From: Hoylesella saccharolytica JCM 17484
GTDB taxonomy: Bacteria; Bacteroidota; Bacteroidia; Bacteroidales; Bacteroidaceae
DNA: 64,000 bases
Direction of reading: 5' to 3'
Assembly (NCBI RefSeq): GCF_000614205.1
Contig: NZ_BAKN01000001.1
Location: 186,001 to 250,000 of the forward strand
Each line of letters starts with the position of its first letter. Within the stretch, counting starts at the first letter, position 1. A model generated the notes under the pieces. That model saw nothing but the letters and a program-made list of their open reading frames with translations, did no database searches and was not told the DNA's origin. This document shows positions 1 to 9,372 of the stretch, piece after piece. The position numbers were made by a program, and so were the translations under genes.

Positions 1-1383
1 TACGATACGTGTGTAGATAGCATTTGTAAATGGTTTGATGAAGCAGCAGTTAAACTGCCGCCAACGGTTTCTGTTGAGGAATTAGGTCGTGCAACGTCTA
101 CTGCTTGCAAAGCTTTTAAGGCCCGGGTATTGCTTTATGCAGCCTCTCCGCTATGGAATGGCTCGTTCCCTTACCCTAATTGGCGCAACCAAACGTATGA
201 AACGTCGGGATATGGAAAGGAACTTGTCAGCAGAACGGCTGATGTTTCAAAGTGGCAAAAGGCTTTGGTGGCATGTGATGAAGCCATTGATTTTGCCATC
301 AATGAAGGTAATCGAGAGCTCTTTGACATAGAAACTTCCGAGGTTTTGCGTAACAATGACCGTCTTGCTTTACCTCATTACGAAGGTGCAGACGATACTT
401 TTAAGAAGAAAGTGATGATGATGCGCTACCTGATGACATCGACAGAGCCTGAAGGAAATAAAGAAACCATCTTCGGAGTGTTGACCACCGAGCGCAACTC
501 GATTGAGGTTTGCATACCTCACGGCGTAACATTGAACGGCATAGGAAACCCCATTGGCGGGTGGACAGGATTGTCTCCGACACTCTTTACCATGTCTCAT
601 TTCTTTACATCGAAGGGAAAACTGCCGGCAAACGATACAGATTTTTACCCTCGAACCGAATGGTTGGAGTCGGCTAACCTCAGTAATAGAAACATCATTA
701 AGCTGAATGTACATCGCGAACCGCGTTTTTATGCGTGGATGTCTTTCGATGGAGATGTTTACGGACAAGTGATTTCAAACGGTCAGCCTTTAACGGTGAA
801 TATGCGTAGTGCCGACAAACTGGGGCAGGGATACAATCCCACACGCTATCAAAGAGATAATAGTCAGACCGGTTTTCTATGTCGAAAGTATGTGCAACCT
901 AATATAAAGTTCCGTCAAGACGGCGGAAATAACATGCGCCTTGTGCCTTTTCCCATTATTCGATTAGCCGAATTGTACCTCGACAGGGCCGAATGTTATG
1001 CCAATTTGGGTAATGTACAAAAGGCCTTAGACGATCTTAACGTTGTCAGAGACCGTGCGGGCATACCCTTGTTAACCACTGCTGATGTAACGGCAGACAC
1101 TTCAATACTCGACCTTGTACGTAATGAGCGGTTTGTTGAACTATGGGGAGAGGGGCATCGTTACTATGATTTGCGTCGTTGGATGATAGCTCCCGAATAC
1201 CTGAAGGCCGGTACACGCGAGGGATTGAACGCATTAGAGAAAATCAATCCGTCGTTCTCCGAATTCAATAAGGTGGTTCGTGTGAACCAACCTTTTCAGT
1301 GGAACCAGCGTATGTACTTACTTCCCATTCCGGACAGTGAGATCTATAACGACCCCAATCTGGTGCAAGCTCCGGGTTATTAA
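1..1383 (+). CDS. SusD/RagB-family outer-membrane glycan-binding lipoprotein (5' end outside window)
   Basis: The reading frame is open from base 1, so the signal peptide and N-terminus lie upstream; about 460 residues are visible. The C-terminal half has SusD-family hallmarks: a helical TPR-like stretch (RLAELYLDRAECYANLG), then RNERFVELWGEGHRYYDLRRW, and a final LLPIPDSEI plus NLVQAPGY. SusD proteins are surface lipoproteins that cap a SusC TonB-dependent transporter and bind the glycan. The paired susC should lie just upstream, outside the window. The next gene, 18 bp downstream, is a DUF1735 surface lipoprotein, a usual partner. The substrate cannot be inferred from this fragment. Confidence 0.93.
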   Translation, partial: YDTCVDSICKWFDEAAVKLPPTVSVEELGRATSTACKAFKARVLLYAASPLWNGSFPYPNWRNQTYETSGYGKELVSRTADVSKWQKALVACDEAIDFAINEGNRELFDIETSEVLRNNDRLALPHYEGADDTFKKKVMMMRYLMTSTEPEGNKETIFGVLTTERNSIEVCIPHGVTLNGIGNPIGGWTGLSPTLFTMSHFFTSKGKLPANDTDFYPRTEWLESANLSNRNIIKLNVHREPRFYAWMSFDGDVYGQVISNGQPLTVNMRSADKLGQGYNPTRYQRDNSQTGFLCRKYVQPNIKFRQDGGNNMRLVPFPIIRLAELYLDRAECYANLGNVQKALDDLNVVRDRAGIPLLTTADVTADTSILDLVRNERFVELWGEGHRYYDLRRWMIAPEYLKAGTREGLNALEKINPSFSEFNKVVRVNQPFQWNQRMYLLPIPDSEIYNDPNLVQAPGY

Positions 1384-1401
1384 CCGATAAATAAAAACAA
1401 A

Positions 1402-2962
1402 ATGATGAAAAAGTATATTTATTTGGCTTTGTTGCTGCTGGGCGGTTGCATCGTAACGGCGTGCAGCAATCACGAATACGACCTGCAAAATATTGTGCCG
1501 TCGGCTTACCATAAGATAGCTTACGTCAAGAATTACGGTACACACCAGTTGTCGTTGTTTACTACGCAGACCGAAGCAACCGACTCTTTGATACTTATCA
1601 AAGCAGGTAGCGACCCCTCTGCAACGGCAAACTATCGCATAAAAGTGCTTTCGCAGGCCGAGCTGGACGAAGCGTACAGCCATGTACAAGCGGTTAATTA
1701 TAAGCTCATTCCTGCTTCGGCATTCTCTTTCGACAATGGTGAAGACATCGCTTTTGCAGCCAATGAAACAGGAAAATACTTCCCTGTAACCTTCAAGCCA
1801 ATAGAGATTTTTCGGCTGATAAAGGCCAATCCGGATGTAAAGTACGTGTTACCGCTGCAGCTTGTCAGTACAACCGACAGCGTAAATGCCGAGATGAATC
1901 GTGCGTTTTATGTGCTCGACGTGAAGAGTTCCATTATAAGTTTCTCGCAAAAGGAGAACACTGCGATGATGATTTACAAGTCGTTGGATGTAAGTATACC
2001 CTTAACCATCCGTAATTGCGATGCCAATAAGTGGGATATTAGCTGTACACTTGATGCAGCAGATAACGTACAGGCGGTGGCCAACTATAATACCAAACAC
2101 GGAACGCATTACGATTTGTTGCCCGACGATGCTTATACGTTAGACCATTTGGCCTTTTCGAAAGGCTCTCTTACCACCGATGCCGCCCTGAAAGTTAATC
2201 GTGCGAAGCTCGTAAGCGACCATACTTACCTACTGCCGCTGAAGATTGGCTCTTCGTCTATGGGTGAAGGAATGCAGATAGACACAACTTATGCTTTCGT
2301 TATCATCGACAATCCCCGCTATGCAACCCGTGAAATAGTACGCAAGGATGGAAAGCCGTGTTCTGTAACAACGACAATGCCATTGGCGGAACAGACGATA
2401 ACGCGGGTATTGCTGCGATATTCGACGACAAAAACAATACCTTCTGGCATACGGATGGCAAATTCCGCTGGCCTCGAGCATCTCTTATAAGGGTGTTACA
2501 GGTGATGATTACGACTATACAAAACATCATGGTTATCACGCTTTTAAGGGTAGTCGCGATGCCAACAAAACGGTATTTGTACTCGATTTACAAACAACCC
2601 ACCGCGTTATAGGCGTTGGTATCACTCAGAGACAGAGTTTCGGACATGCCGATTTCCACGAAGCCGATGTGTTTGTATCTAATGATAACAGCTTCTTGTT
2701 TAAGCCGGTGGACGGCGGTGGCGACTTAAACGACTACCATTTGGTGGCTCTTAACCATTGGGAAAAGCTGATGTCGATTAATGTTCCCCACGATATTAGT
2801 GCCCATTGGTTTAGTCCTGCGCCGGCGATATTTACTGCTAAAGGAGTTCAGGGACGCTTTGTAAAGGTAGCTGTAAAGAGTTCTTATCGCGACCAAAACG
2901 TAAGTTTGGCCGAGTTCCGATTAAAAGAACTGATTAGTATAGATGGCGAACCGGTAGAATAG
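1402..2962 (+). CDS. DUF1735 + discoidin (F5/8 type C)-like surface lipoprotein, two apparent frameshifts
   Basis: The product starts with a lipoprotein signal (MMKKYIYLALLLLGGC, then VTACSN). Two DUF1735 (BT_3987-like) modules follow, about residues 30-180 and 180-320. The frame then breaks twice. The +1 frame ends near 2349 and continues in frame 3 with FCNNDNAIGGTDDNAG and DDKNNTFWH, as expected for a discoidin-like domain. Near 2450 it moves to frame 2 and runs to 2962 (VGITQRQSFGHAD, FRLKELISIDGEPVE). Each break is repaired by restoring one base (AAGGAT-TGG; ACG-GGATGG). With both repaired, the protein is about 520 residues. The domain order fits a PUL surface glycan-binding protein. Sequencing error is more likely than a pseudogene because the downstream frames remain free of stops. 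Confidence 0.82.
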
Positions 2963-3006
2963 GGCCACGTTTTACCTTCCCAATACGGTAATAATAACAC
3001 CCCAAC

Positions 3007-3062
3007 AGCGTTTAAGCGCTCTGTCCTCTCGAGGCTTTGTAAGTGCTTAAACGCTCTTTCTT
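3007..3062 (+). terminator. Hairpin terminator after the PUL lipoprotein
   Basis: AGCGTTTAAGCGCT (3007-3020) pairs with AGTGCTTAAACGCT (3042-3055) with one G-T pair, and is followed by the T-rich CTTTCTTG. It separates the upstream operon from the SDR gene. Confidence 0.7.
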
Positions 3063-3129
3063 GTTGCGCAGACGCTTGTTATGAGGTGCCTACTTGTATT
3101 GGTCAGTGCCTCAAACTCTTATCTTTCAT

Positions 3130-3162
3130 TTTGCCCGAATTCAATTTATTTACGTATCTTTG
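3130..3162 (+). promoter_or_regulatory. Bacteroidetes-type promoter for the SDR gene
   Basis: TTTG at 3130-3133 and TATCTTTG at 3155-3162 are separated by 21 bp, matching the -33 TTTG / -7 TAnnTTTG consensus. Transcription would start near 3168, leaving a leader of about 100 nt before the ATG at 3267. Confidence 0.7.
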
Positions 3163-3266
3163 CATTATCCTAATTAGCGGGATTAACTCTAAAAGAAATC
3201 AGCTGTTGTTTTCGCGACAACAGTTTTATCGACAATAATTTTTCAATCACTAAACAGTATTACAAC

Positions 3267-4072
3267 ATGAACAGCTTACAAGCATTTTCATTGGAAGGTA
3301 AGAATGCCCTCATTACAGGTGCATCTTACGGTATCGGGTTTAATATTGCCAAAGCTTTTCACGCTGCAGGCATCAGCAACATTATCTTTAACGACATCAA
3401 CCAAGAACTGGTTGACCGCGGATTGGCTGCTTATAAAGAGGCGGGCATTAACGCACACGGGTATGTTTGCGATGTAACCAACGAGGCTCAGGTGCAACAA
3501 ATGGTGCAGAAAGCACATCAGGAAGTGGGTCAAATCGATATTTTGGTTAACAATGCAGGTATCATCAAGCGCATTCCGATGCACGAAATGAAGCGCGAAG
3601 AGTTTCAACAGGTTATCGATATAGACCTTGTGGGTCCCTTTATCATGCTAAAGCCGTGCTGCCCGAGATGATAGAACGCCGCGAAGGTAAAATTATCAAC
3701 ATCTGTTCGATGATGAGTGAGTTGGGCCGTGAAACGGTTTCGGCTTATGCAGCAGCAAAAGGTGGCCTCAAAATGCTTACTCGTAACATCTGTTCGGAGT
3801 ATGGCGAGTATAACATTCAATGTAACGGAATTGGTCCGGGCTATATTGCTACACCGCAAACAGCACCTTTGCGCGAGCGTCAGGCTGATGGAAGCCGTCA
3901 TCCTTTCGATAGCTTTATTTGTGCAAAAACACCCGCAGGTCGTTGGTTAGAGCCTGAAGAACTGGGTGGTCCGGCAGTATTCTTGGCGTCAAAGGCGTCG
4001 GATGCCGTTAACGGACATGTGCTTTATGTAGATGGCGGTATATTGGCTTATATCGGTAAGCAGCCGAAATAA
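3267..4072 (+). CDS. SDR oxidoreductase, gluconate 5-dehydrogenase-like, one apparent frameshift
   Basis: This is a short-chain dehydrogenase/reductase of about 268 residues once repaired. It has the Rossmann motif GASYGIG near residue 20, NNAG near residue 93, and the catalytic YAAAK after the Ser-containing ICSMMSE segment. The C-terminal region (GPGYIATPQTAPLRE, PAGRWLEPEELGGPAVFLAS) resembles gluconate 5-dehydrogenase / 2-deoxygluconate 3-dehydrogenase enzymes of uronate and gluconate catabolism. The frame changes at about 3650: PFIM must be followed by SKAVLPEMI, which requires one added base (ATG-TCT-AAA). A strong terminator follows, so the gene is probably monocistronic. Substrate specificity is inferred from family resemblance only. 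Confidence 0.85.
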
Positions 4073-4098
4073 GTACTGTCTATATCAAAAACAGATAT

Positions 4099-4141
4099 TG
4101 CAGGTTATCTCGTTATATGCGAGATAACCTGCATTTTTTAT
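4099..4141 (+). terminator. Rho-independent terminator of the SDR gene
   Basis: TGCAGGTTATCTCG and CGAGATAACCTGCA form a perfect 14-bp stem (4099-4112 / 4120-4133) followed by TTTTTTATT. Confidence 0.9.
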
Positions 4142-4188
4142 TGGAAAGGGGGCGGTAGGGGATTAGAGAATAGAGATTATGAATTAGG

Positions 4189-4272
4189 GTTTATTGGTTG
4201 TTTTGATGAAGGATGAATGAATAAAGATGAAGGTTTGGCGGCTTTTGGGGATTAGAACTTGGTATTTTGGAG
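4189..4272 (+). repeat. Dispersed 84-bp intergenic repeat, copy 1
   Basis: This stretch recurs, inverted, at 9373-9456 with roughly 90% identity (shared blocks include TGTTTTGATGAAGGATGAAT and AATAAAGATGAAGG). Neither copy codes for a recognisable protein. Confidence 0.75.
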
Positions 4273-4540
4273 GATTAAGGCAAATTGATAAGGAATGTGG
4301 ATTAGGACATTTGGAGAGGGTAGAGCCGCTATCTTGTATCGTTACGTTTTTCTTAAAATTGACCAATTTGTAGGTGTCAAAAAAGTGGAAGACGGTATCA
4401 AATGCTTGCGATAGAAGTAAACCAACTGCTGTCGGTTCGTAAATACGCCATTCTCGTGTGGTTAAAAATGATATTGTATATCAGTAAGTTACGTGTATTT
4501 TGTTCGTTGTTGTATTCTGATAGACATTGTTTGCCCCCCT

Positions 4541-4672
4541 GAAACCATAGTTTTGGGGTCGTAAAAGCTATGCTTTCTGCCTCCAAAACCTATGCTTTTG
4601 AGATGCAAAAGCTATTCTTTTGCAACCTTAAAGCATATCTTTTAGCATACGAATACTTGTTTTTGTCAAAAT
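4541..4672. repeat. 22-bp-pitch array of A4-N7-T4 palindromes, locus 1 (six units)
   Basis: Units start at 4541, 4563, 4585, 4607, 4629 and 4651, exactly 22 bp apart. Each is a 15-bp near-palindrome (for example AAAAGCTATGCTTTC, AAAACCTATGCTTTT) plus a 7-bp variable spacer; the last unit is degenerate. The array lies in the 850-bp gap between the SDR gene and the desulfidase-family gene. The rest of that gap holds the dispersed 84-bp repeat and a promoter. Confidence 0.85.
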
Positions 4673-4825
4673 AACCGTAAATCTTTTTGCTGAAAGAAGC
4701 AACCCCATTGTAACGTAAAACGAAAAAATCACGATACCCATTGCTATACCTTTGTGCAACAGAAATCCACAAAATTGACCAATCAATAACTTCTCTCCAC
4801 CTCTTATAAAATAAATATTCCAACC

Positions 4826-4858
4826 TTTGTATAATTTACATATTTTGCCGTATCTTTG
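4826..4858 (+). promoter_or_regulatory. Bacteroidetes-type promoter for the desulfidase-dsbD operon
   Basis: TTTG at 4826-4829 and TATCTTTG at 4851-4858 have a 21-bp gap. The predicted start is near 4865, 55 nt upstream of the ATG at 4920. Confidence 0.75.
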
Positions 4859-4919
4859 CATTGTTCGGCTGTTGCCTTGTTATTCAGTCCTCGTATGTTG
4901 TGCGAAAAAAGGGGGCATT

Positions 4920-6251
4920 ATGTTATCTCAGAACGAAAGAAAAGCCATTATTCAACTTATACATCGGCAGGTGGTGCCGGCAATTGGCTGTACCGAGCCG
5001 ATTGCAGTGGCGCTTTGTGCTGCCAAGGCAAAGCAATTGTTGGGCTGTCAACCGGAAAAGATAGAGGTGCGACTGAGTGCCAACATCCTTAAAAACGCCA
5101 TGGGTGTGGGTATTCCGGGCACAAATATGGTGGGATTGCCTATCGCCATTGCGCTGGGAGCGCTTATCGGAAACCCTGACCAACAGCTCGAGGTGTTGCA
5201 GGGATGTTGTGCTGAGGCGGTAGAGAAAGGCAAAAGAATGATCGAAGAAAAACGCATCGACATCTTATTGGAAGAAAACGACCCCGACAAACTTTTTATA
5301 AACGTATGTTGCAAAGCGGCCAATAATGAGACTGAGGCGCGTATCAAGGGGGCACATACCCATTTTGTGTTTCTTAGAAAGAACGACAAGGTGATGCTCG
5401 ACACGGCTGCCTGCACTGCCGAAACTGTGGAAGAAGACTCTGTAGAACTATCTTTGCGAAAGGTTTACGAGTTTGCCACTACAACAAATATTGACGAACT
5501 GCGTTTTATTTTGGAAGCCAAAGAGTTGAACGAGCGGGCTTCGCAAAGCGGGTTGGAAGACAATTACGGTCACCAATTGGGTAAAACGATGTGCAGTCCG
5601 CTGGGCAAAGGGGTGATGGGCGATAGCATTTTTGCCCACATTTTATCAGCAACAAGCTGTGCATGCGATGCCCGGATGGCAGGCGCAATGATACCTGTGA
5701 TGAGCAATAGCGGCAGCGGAAATCAAGGCATATGTACCACACTGCCGGTTACAACCTTTGCCCGCGAAAATCATAACACGGAAGAAGAGCTGGTAAGAGC
5801 GCTCATAATGAGCAATCTCACCGCTATATATATCAAGCAACATCTGGGTACCCTCTCGGCGCTTTGCGGGTGTGTGGTGGCCAGCACAGGAAGCAGTTGC
5901 GGCATAACTTACCTGATGGGCGGAACGTATGAACAGATATCCTACTCGGTAAAGAATATGATTGCCAACCTGACGGGTATGATTTGCGATGGTGCAAAGC
6001 CCAGTTGTGCACTTAAACTGACAACTGGCGTGGGCACGGCGGTGATGAGTGCGATGTTGGCTATTCAGCATAAATATGTTACTTCGGTAGAAGGTATCAT
6101 CGACGACGATGTAGATCAGAGCATTCGTAACCTTGCTACCATCGGCAGCAAGGGGATGGACGAGACCGACCGATGCGTTCTTGATATTATGACACATAAG
6201 GGTGATAGCGGCATTTTTACCTTTTCATCCTTTTCACTTTTGCAATTTTAA
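4920..6251 (+). CDS. L-cysteine desulfidase / UPF0597 (serine dehydratase alpha-like) family protein
   Basis: This 443-residue protein has the family signature IGCTEPIAVALCAA at residues 18-31, SNSGSGNQGI in the middle and GMICDGAKPSCALK near residue 350. These cysteines are the expected [4Fe-4S] ligands. Characterised relatives degrade L-cysteine to pyruvate, ammonia and sulfide, while others are annotated as serine deaminases. The ATG at 4920 is chosen because an upstream in-frame extension to 4827 would overlap the promoter and the transcription start. About 13 residues after LDIMTHK form an unusual C-terminal tail. The dsbD-like gene begins 11 bp later, so the two are probably cotranscribed. 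Confidence 0.86.
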   Translation: MLSQNERKAIIQLIHRQVVPAIGCTEPIAVALCAAKAKQLLGCQPEKIEVRLSANILKNAMGVGIPGTNMVGLPIAIALGALIGNPDQQLEVLQGCCAEAVEKGKRMIEEKRIDILLEENDPDKLFINVCCKAANNETEARIKGAHTHFVFLRKNDKVMLDTAACTAETVEEDSVELSLRKVYEFATTTNIDELRFILEAKELNERASQSGLEDNYGHQLGKTMCSPLGKGVMGDSIFAHILSATSCACDARMAGAMIPVMSNSGSGNQGICTTLPVTTFARENHNTEEELVRALIMSNLTAIYIKQHLGTLSALCGCVVASTGSSCGITYLMGGTYEQISYSVKNMIANLTGMICDGAKPSCALKLTTGVGTAVMSAMLAIQHKYVTSVEGIIDDDVDQSIRNLATIGSKGMDETDRCVLDIMTHKGDSGIFTFSSFSLLQF

Positions 6252-6262
6252 TGTAATTAATA

Positions 6263-8317
6263 ATGAATTTATATAGTAAGATGACAAAAATAAGATTTGT
6301 ATTATTCGCGATTTTATTCGTTGTATTCGGTTTTTCGGCATCGGCACAGATGCAAAATCCGGTACATTTCAGCGTGCAACAGAAGCAGATTTCACCGACA
6401 GAAGTCGACATTATATTTTTTGCCAAGATCGATAATGGCTGGCATGTGTACTCAACCGATCTGCCCGGGGGTGGCCCTACCTCTGCAACGATAACCACAG
6501 AAACAGCCGAAGGTGCTAAAGCGGTGGGCAAGTTGAAGGCCAGAGGCAACGAAATCAGCATGTTCGACAAGCTTTTCGAGATGAAGTTGCGTTATTTTGA
6601 AAACTCTGTAACCTTTGTTCAGCGATACAAAATAACGGGTAAAACGTATAAACTAAAAGGTTATTTGGAGTATGGTGCTTGTAACGACCAGAGTTGTTTG
6701 CCGCCTACATCGGTAGAGTTTGACTACTCGGGAAAAGGTCCGGATACTGCACCCGAGGTTCAAGAAGCGCCCAAAAAGCAGCCCAAAGATTGGGATGAGG
6801 TGGACAAATCGAACCTTATAGCTGTAAAAGATAGCGTAAAACCGGTGCTTACAACAACCGATTCGGCTGCAGTCGTGGCGCAAAACGACCTTTGGAAGCC
6901 GGTTGTAAAAGAACTGCAAGTATTGAACGGAGCCGATGCCGACAATGGTAGTTCGTGGTTATATATCTTTGCAATGGGTTTCGTTGGTGGTTTGTTGGCA
7001 CTTCTTACCCCTTGTGTGTGGCCCATTATTCCGATGACTGTGAGTTTCTTTTTAAAGCGTTCGCAAAGCAAAGCAAAAGGGATAAAAGATGCAATTACAT
7101 ACGGTGTGTCGATTATTGTGATTTACCTGACACTCGGTTTGGCTATAACGGGCGCTTTCGGAGCCAGTTCGTTGAACGCGCTTTCTACCAATGCTGTGTT
7201 CAATATCTTCTTCTGTCTGTTGCTCATCGTTTTTGCTTTGTCGTTCTTTGGATGGTTTGAAATACGTCTTCCCGATAAATGGGGCAACGCAGTAGATAGC
7301 AAAGCCTCTTCGACAAGTGGTATATTGAGCATCTTTTTGATGGCTTTCACCCTCGCGTTGGTGTCTTTCTCGTGCACCGGACCTATCATCGGCTTTCTGC
7401 TTGTACAGGTATCGACATCCGGAAGCATAACCGGTCCGGCGATAGGAATGTTTGGTTTCGCCATAGCATTAGCGCTTCCGTTTACGCTTTTCGCACTTTT
7501 CCCCGCGTGGTTAAAGCAAGCACCGAAGTCGGGAAGTTGGATGAACACCATCAAAGTGGTGTTAGGTTTTATCGAATTGGCGTTTGCTTTGAAGTTCTTT
7601 TCGGTTGCCGACTTGGCGTATGGATGGCATTTGCTTGACCGAGAAGTATTCTTGGCCCTGTGGATAACCATCTTCGGCCTGCTGGGATTGTATCTTATCG
7701 GTCGGCTGAAATTCCCCGGCGACGACCCGGACACCAAAGCAATGCCCGTGCCCAGTATTATGTTGGGAATGGTTTCCATTGCTTTTGCCATCTATATGGT
7801 ACCCGGTTTGTGGGGGGCACCTTGTAAAGCGGTGAGTGCTTTTGCACCTCCGATGAGCACACAGGATTTCAATCTCTATCATAATGAGGTGCGGGCGGCA
7901 TATACCGACTATGAAGAGGGAATGGCTGCTGCGGCATCTCAGGGTAAACCCGTATTGATTGACTTCACCGGTTTTGGGTGTGTGAACTGTCGAAAGATGG
8001 AAGCTGCAGTGTGGACCGACCCACAGGTGGCTGATAAACTTTCAAAAGACTATGTGCTGATTTCGCTTTATGTAGACGATAAAAAGCCGCTGGCACAGCC
8101 CATTGAGATTGAGGAGAACGGGCAGAAACGCACCCTTCGCACCATTGGCGATAAATGGAGCTATCTGCAACGCAGTAAGTTTGGTGCCAATGCGCAACCT
8201 TTTTATGTAACGCTGGATAATCAAGGAAACCCTCTGAGCAGATCGTACAGCTACGACGAGAACATCGAACGCTATATGGATTTTCTGCAAGAAGGACTGA
8301 AAAACTATCGAAAATAA
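6263..8317 (+). CDS. dsbD: DsbD-like thiol:disulfide interchange protein
   Basis: The 684-residue product has a signal peptide (about residues 1-28, ending SASAQ), then an N-terminal periplasmic DsbD-alpha-like domain. A polytopic core (about residues 228-510) follows with the paired redox motifs LLTPCVWPIIPMTV and SFSCTGPIIGF. The C-terminal thioredoxin domain carries the active site FGCVNCRK near residue 572. DsbD moves electrons from cytoplasmic thioredoxin across the inner membrane to reduce periplasmic or secreted disulfides. The length is usual for Bacteroidetes homologues. It follows a sulfur amino acid enzyme in a likely operon. ATG 6281 (MTKIRF) is an alternative start. Confidence 0.93.
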   Translation: MNLYSKMTKIRFVLFAILFVVFGFSASAQMQNPVHFSVQQKQISPTEVDIIFFAKIDNGWHVYSTDLPGGGPTSATITTETAEGAKAVGKLKARGNEISMFDKLFEMKLRYFENSVTFVQRYKITGKTYKLKGYLEYGACNDQSCLPPTSVEFDYSGKGPDTAPEVQEAPKKQPKDWDEVDKSNLIAVKDSVKPVLTTTDSAAVVAQNDLWKPVVKELQVLNGADADNGSSWLYIFAMGFVGGLLALLTPCVWPIIPMTVSFFLKRSQSKAKGIKDAITYGVSIIVIYLTLGLAITGAFGASSLNALSTNAVFNIFFCLLLIVFALSFFGWFEIRLPDKWGNAVDSKASSTSGILSIFLMAFTLALVSFSCTGPIIGFLLVQVSTSGSITGPAIGMFGFAIALALPFTLFALFPAWLKQAPKSGSWMNTIKVVLGFIELAFALKFFSVADLAYGWHLLDREVFLALWITIFGLLGLYLIGRLKFPGDDPDTKAMPVPSIMLGMVSIAFAIYMVPGLWGAPCKAVSAFAPPMSTQDFNLYHNEVRAAYTDYEEGMAAAASQGKPVLIDFTGFGCVNCRKMEAAVWTDPQVADKLSKDYVLISLYVDDKKPLAQPIEIEENGQKRTLRTIGDKWSYLQRSKFGANAQPFYVTLDNQGNPLSRSYSYDENIERYMDFLQEGLKNYRK

Positions 8318-8429
8318 TCTTTCTCAGTATCGAAAGAAACGCCCGGAGTTAGCTCAAGAAGGTTTTAAGGGCTTTAGTTAAAAGATTCTTAGATAGTTTA
8401 AATAGGTCTCTATTTCACCTGATGATAAT

Positions 8430-8469
8430 GGGGTATGCACGCTGATACGTACATACCCTATTTGTTTTG
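8430..8469 (+). terminator. Hairpin terminator, palindromic element copy A
   Basis: GGGTATGCACG and CGTACATACCC flank the loop CTGATA and are followed by TATTTGTTTT. Nearly the same element recurs at 9332-9371 on the other side of the lipoprotein gene. Confidence 0.75.
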
Positions 8470-8621
8470 CTTCCCGAAAACTTTTCTGTTGCCGCCTTCT
8501 TAAGTCAAAACAGCAATTCATGGCTTTGTTCGTTGGCGTGTATTACTGTAAAATCATCATCACATATACAATGCAATAAAGTACAAAAGAAGTATAATTT
8601 GTATTGTTATTTTATAGAACG

Positions 8622-8653
8622 ATTGAAGTTAGATAATATTTTTAATACTTTTG
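8622..8653 (+). promoter_or_regulatory. Promoter for the small lipoprotein gene
   Basis: TTG at 8623-8625 and TACTTTTG at 8646-8653 (TAnnTTTG) are separated by 20 bp. The predicted start is near 8660. The remaining bases from 8318 to 8621 hold only the upstream terminator; no gene is evident. Confidence 0.6.
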
Positions 8654-8699
8654 TTTATCTAAATTTCATTTAGACATTGCTAACATAAGAAATTTAATT

Positions 8700-9293
8700 A
8701 TGAAAATACAGCGACACAAACCGGTATTGATCGGTTGTATGAAGAAACTGAAATTCGCCCGTATGAGTTTGGTCTTAGGAACTACTTTGTTATTAGTTTC
8801 TTGCCGAATAGGTGGTTTGACAACGGGCTATAACCATCTTACCCCTGCACAGAAAGCAAAAGTAGAGAAGCTTACGGGACGTATTGCCGATGTTAAGAAC
8901 GATGATGGCAAGGTGTATAAGATAACTGTGGCGCAGCTGAAAGATTTTATCCGCGGTGAAAAAGACGTTGTGGTGTATGAGTTTATACCCTATTGTAAAG
9001 CTGAAGGATGTATTCCTCCTGTACTTTTTGAACGTTCTTGTCGAGAAAAAAACTATCGGGCAGTGGTGGTAGCCGTTCTTTATGACGAGCTTTTTAGTGT
9101 TAAACATCCCGGCATACCTATGTTCTCAATCGATACCGAGCCTTATCAAACGAAATGGAGATCGAAGTATGAGCGGCGCTTTTTTGATGAATTGACCGGT
9201 ATAACGGAGAAAGAACGAAATTATTACTCGTTCCATTACTTTCACGATGGTAAGTATGTAAAATCTTACTGTAGATTTAATGAGGTGCCATAA
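8700..9293 (+). CDS. Small lipoprotein of unknown function
   Basis: The 197-residue product has no recognised domain. A hydrophobic stretch ends in the lipobox LLLVSC near residue 35, so export and lipidation are likely. The mature part is soluble and rich in aromatic and charged residues, with a Cys-containing centre (YCKAEGCIPP, ERSCREKN). ATG 8739 (MKKLKF) would give a more typical 22-residue signal. ATG 8700 is kept because its AT-rich upstream resembles other starts here and lies about 40 nt from the predicted transcription start. The gene stands alone, with its own promoter and near-identical palindromic terminators on both sides. Confidence 0.72.
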   Translation: MKIQRHKPVLIGCMKKLKFARMSLVLGTTLLLVSCRIGGLTTGYNHLTPAQKAKVEKLTGRIADVKNDDGKVYKITVAQLKDFIRGEKDVVVYEFIPYCKAEGCIPPVLFERSCREKNYRAVVVAVLYDELFSVKHPGIPMFSIDTEPYQTKWRSKYERRFFDELTGITEKERNYYSFHYFHDGKYVKSYCRFNEVP

Positions 9294-9331
9294 AAGTGAA
9301 CTAAGGCAATAAGGTTTGATGCTATCATAAC

Positions 9332-9371
9332 GGAGTATGCACGTATCAGCGTGCATACCCCATTTGTTTTT
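9332..9371 (+). terminator. Hairpin terminator, palindromic element copy B
   Basis: GAGTATGCACG, loop TATCAG, then CGTGCATACCC followed by CATTTGTTTTT. It matches copy A at 8430-8469 except that the loop is the reverse complement. Confidence 0.75.
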
Positions 9372-9372
9372 A

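Noticed and set aside
4541-4672. CRISPR-like array
   Set aside because: Repeats are only 15 bp, spacers only 7 bp, units are palindromic and degenerate, and no cas gene is present anywhere in the window.
4398-4861. Several minus-strand ORFs of 60-80 codons
   Set aside because: They read through the 22-bp palindrome array and the promoter of the next gene, and show no conserved sequence.
8467-8673. 68-codon plus-strand ORF upstream of the lipoprotein gene
   Set aside because: It begins inside the terminator tail, overlaps the lipoprotein promoter and has no family resemblance or start signal.
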